From Lachnospiraceae bacterium (GTDB taxonomy: Bacteria; Bacillota; Clostridia; Lachnospirales; Lachnospiraceae): a stretch of 6,721 nucleotides of DNA. This document shows, piece after piece, positions 5,844 to 6,721 of this stretch; the first letter of the stretch is position 1; each line of letters starts with the position of its first letter. Location of the stretch: assembly GCA_017473665.1 (NCBI GenBank), contig JAFUKK010000068.1, forward strand, positions 1 to 6,721. Reading direction: 5' to 3'. The translations under genes and the position numbers were made by a program. The notes beneath the pieces are model-generated. The model was not told where the DNA came from. It did not search any database and worked only from the letters and a program-made list of their open reading frames with translations.

Positions 5844-6686
5844 ATGGGAATGAATTTAGACAATTTTACCAAAAAGAAGGACTGGCTGTTTTGTATTGAT
5901 TCTGATGGTTGTGCAATGAACACCATGGATATTAAGCATATCCGTTGTTTTGGCCCTTGTATGGTGGAGGAATGGGGGCTGGAGCAGTGGAGAGGAGAAT
6001 TGCTTACCAGATGGAATAAAATTAATCTCTATTCCATTACCAGAGGTATTAACCGTTTTAAAGGTTTGGCGAGAATGCTTAGGGAAGTGAATTCTGCTTA
6101 CGCCATGGTAGAGGGAATCGAAGTGTTGGAAAAATGGGTATTGGAGACCCCTGAATTGTCCACGGAAGCTTTGGAACAAGAGATTGCCAAGCAGGATAAT
6201 ATCTGCTTGAAAAAGGCACTGTCCTGGTCTTACAAGGTCAATGAATGCATCAATTCCATTTCCTTTGATGACAAGAAGCCTTTCGAGGGTGTGAAAGAGG
6301 CGTTGGAATATGCCCATCAGTACGGAGATATTGCCATTGTATCTTCCGCCAACAGACAGGCAGTGGTGGAGGAATGGGAATTGTATCATCTTTTAGACCA
6401 TGTGGATATTATTCTGGCACAGGATGCAGGTACCAAGGCTCATTGCATTCGTGAACTGGTAAAAAAAGGATATGATAGGGAGCATGTGTTGATGGTGGGT
6501 GATGCCCCCGGCGATCAGGATGCAGCCAAGACCAACGAGGTGTTCTATTATCCTATCCTTGTCAGACATGAAAGCGAGTCCTGGCGTGAATTCAGAGAGC
6601 ATGCAGTGGGTAAACTATTGGATGGCACCTATGGTGGAGCCTATGAGATTAGAAAAGAAGCAGAATTTTTGAATAATCTGAAATAA
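5844..6686 (+). CDS. HAD-superfamily hydrolase, substrate unknown
   Basis: A 280-residue soluble protein with all four haloacid-dehalogenase motifs. Motif I is FCIDSDGC with nucleophile D19 and acid/base D21. Motif II is IVSSAN with S167 or S168. The motif III lysine is K198 (GTKAHC). Motif IV is VGDAPGDQDAA with D220 and D224. These predict a Mg-dependent phosphatase or related phosphotransfer enzyme. About 148 residues separate motif I from motif II, larger than the usual small helical cap of beta-phosphoglucomutase-like enzymes, so the cap that sets substrate choice is long; it contains many Trp and acidic residues. The fifth motif I position is Cys where Thr or Val is commoner. The start at 5844 is set by GGGGTGA at 5831-5837; Met3 is an alternative. 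It has its own promoter and so is separate from the redox operon. Another gene starts 17 bases downstream, suggesting co-transcription. Confidence 0.85.
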   Translation: MGMNLDNFTKKKDWLFCIDSDGCAMNTMDIKHIRCFGPCMVEEWGLEQWRGELLTRWNKINLYSITRGINRFKGLARMLREVNSAYAMVEGIEVLEKWVLETPELSTEALEQEIAKQDNICLKKALSWSYKVNECINSISFDDKKPFEGVKEALEYAHQYGDIAIVSSANRQAVVEEWELYHLLDHVDIILAQDAGTKAHCIRELVKKGYDREHVLMVGDAPGDQDAAKTNEVFYYPILVRHESESWREFREHAVGKLLDGTYGGAYEIRKEAEFLNNLK

Positions 6687-6703
6687 TGAGAGGAGAAGGG
6701 GAC

Positions 6704-6721
6704 ATGGTTGATTTAAAGGCA
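6704..6721 (+). CDS. Start of a downstream gene (six codons only)
   Basis: ATG at 6704 opens a frame reading MVDLKA up to the right edge. AGGAG at 6691-6695 followed by AAGGGG gives a convincing ribosome binding site at normal spacing, and the gap from the HAD stop is only 17 bases, so it is probably in the same transcript. Six residues are too few to assign a family. Confidence 0.6.

Noticed and set aside
5615..5926. 103-codon minus-strand frame spanning the terminator and the HAD start
   Set aside because: It runs through the hairpin, the HAD promoter and the beginning of the HAD gene. Its Phe/Ile/Lys-rich product reflects AT-rich DNA read in the wrong strand.

Overview
The window looks like chromosomal DNA of a strictly anaerobic, low-to-moderate-GC Gram-positive bacterium of the class Clostridia, possibly Lachnospiraceae. 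This rests on gene content (a ferredoxin-linked 2-oxoacid oxidoreductase, a flavodiiron protein and rubredoxin), strong AGGAGG-type ribosome binding sites, AT-rich gaps between genes and sigma-A-like promoters. The placement is an inference. No mobile element, CRISPR array, tRNA or rRNA is visible.

Layout. (1) Bases 1-373, minus strand: the N-terminal third of an AEC-family (auxin efflux carrier) permease, running off the left edge, with a near-consensus promoter at 416-444. (2) Bases 374-586: a divergent intergenic region. (3) Bases 587-5588, plus strand: five closely packed genes with no visible terminator between them. In order they are a flavodiiron protein, a 53-residue rubredoxin, a fused gamma-delta subunit of a 2-oxoacid:ferredoxin oxidoreductase, a fused alpha-beta (thiamine diphosphate) subunit of the same enzyme, and a 61-residue two-helix membrane protein. 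A strong hairpin at 5637-5676 closes the group. (4) Bases 5677-5843: an AT-rich region with an extended -10 promoter. (5) Bases 5844-6686: a HAD-family hydrolase. (6) From 6704: the first six codons of another gene, probably co-transcribed with the HAD gene.

How the genes may work together. The two oxidoreductase chains together carry everything needed to oxidise pyruvate or a related 2-oxoacid with CoA and release low-potential electrons. Rubredoxin is the usual one-electron donor to flavodiiron proteins, which reduce O2 to water or NO to N2O. Encoding all of them in one transcription unit suggests a compact path from 2-oxoacid through iron-sulfur clusters and rubredoxin to the flavodiiron protein, serving oxygen or NO scavenging. 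No NADH:rubredoxin reductase gene is present in the window. The adjacent two-cysteine membrane protein is unassigned. This electron-path reading is the most interesting hypothesis here; each part is a known family, but the direct link between them is inferred from gene order.
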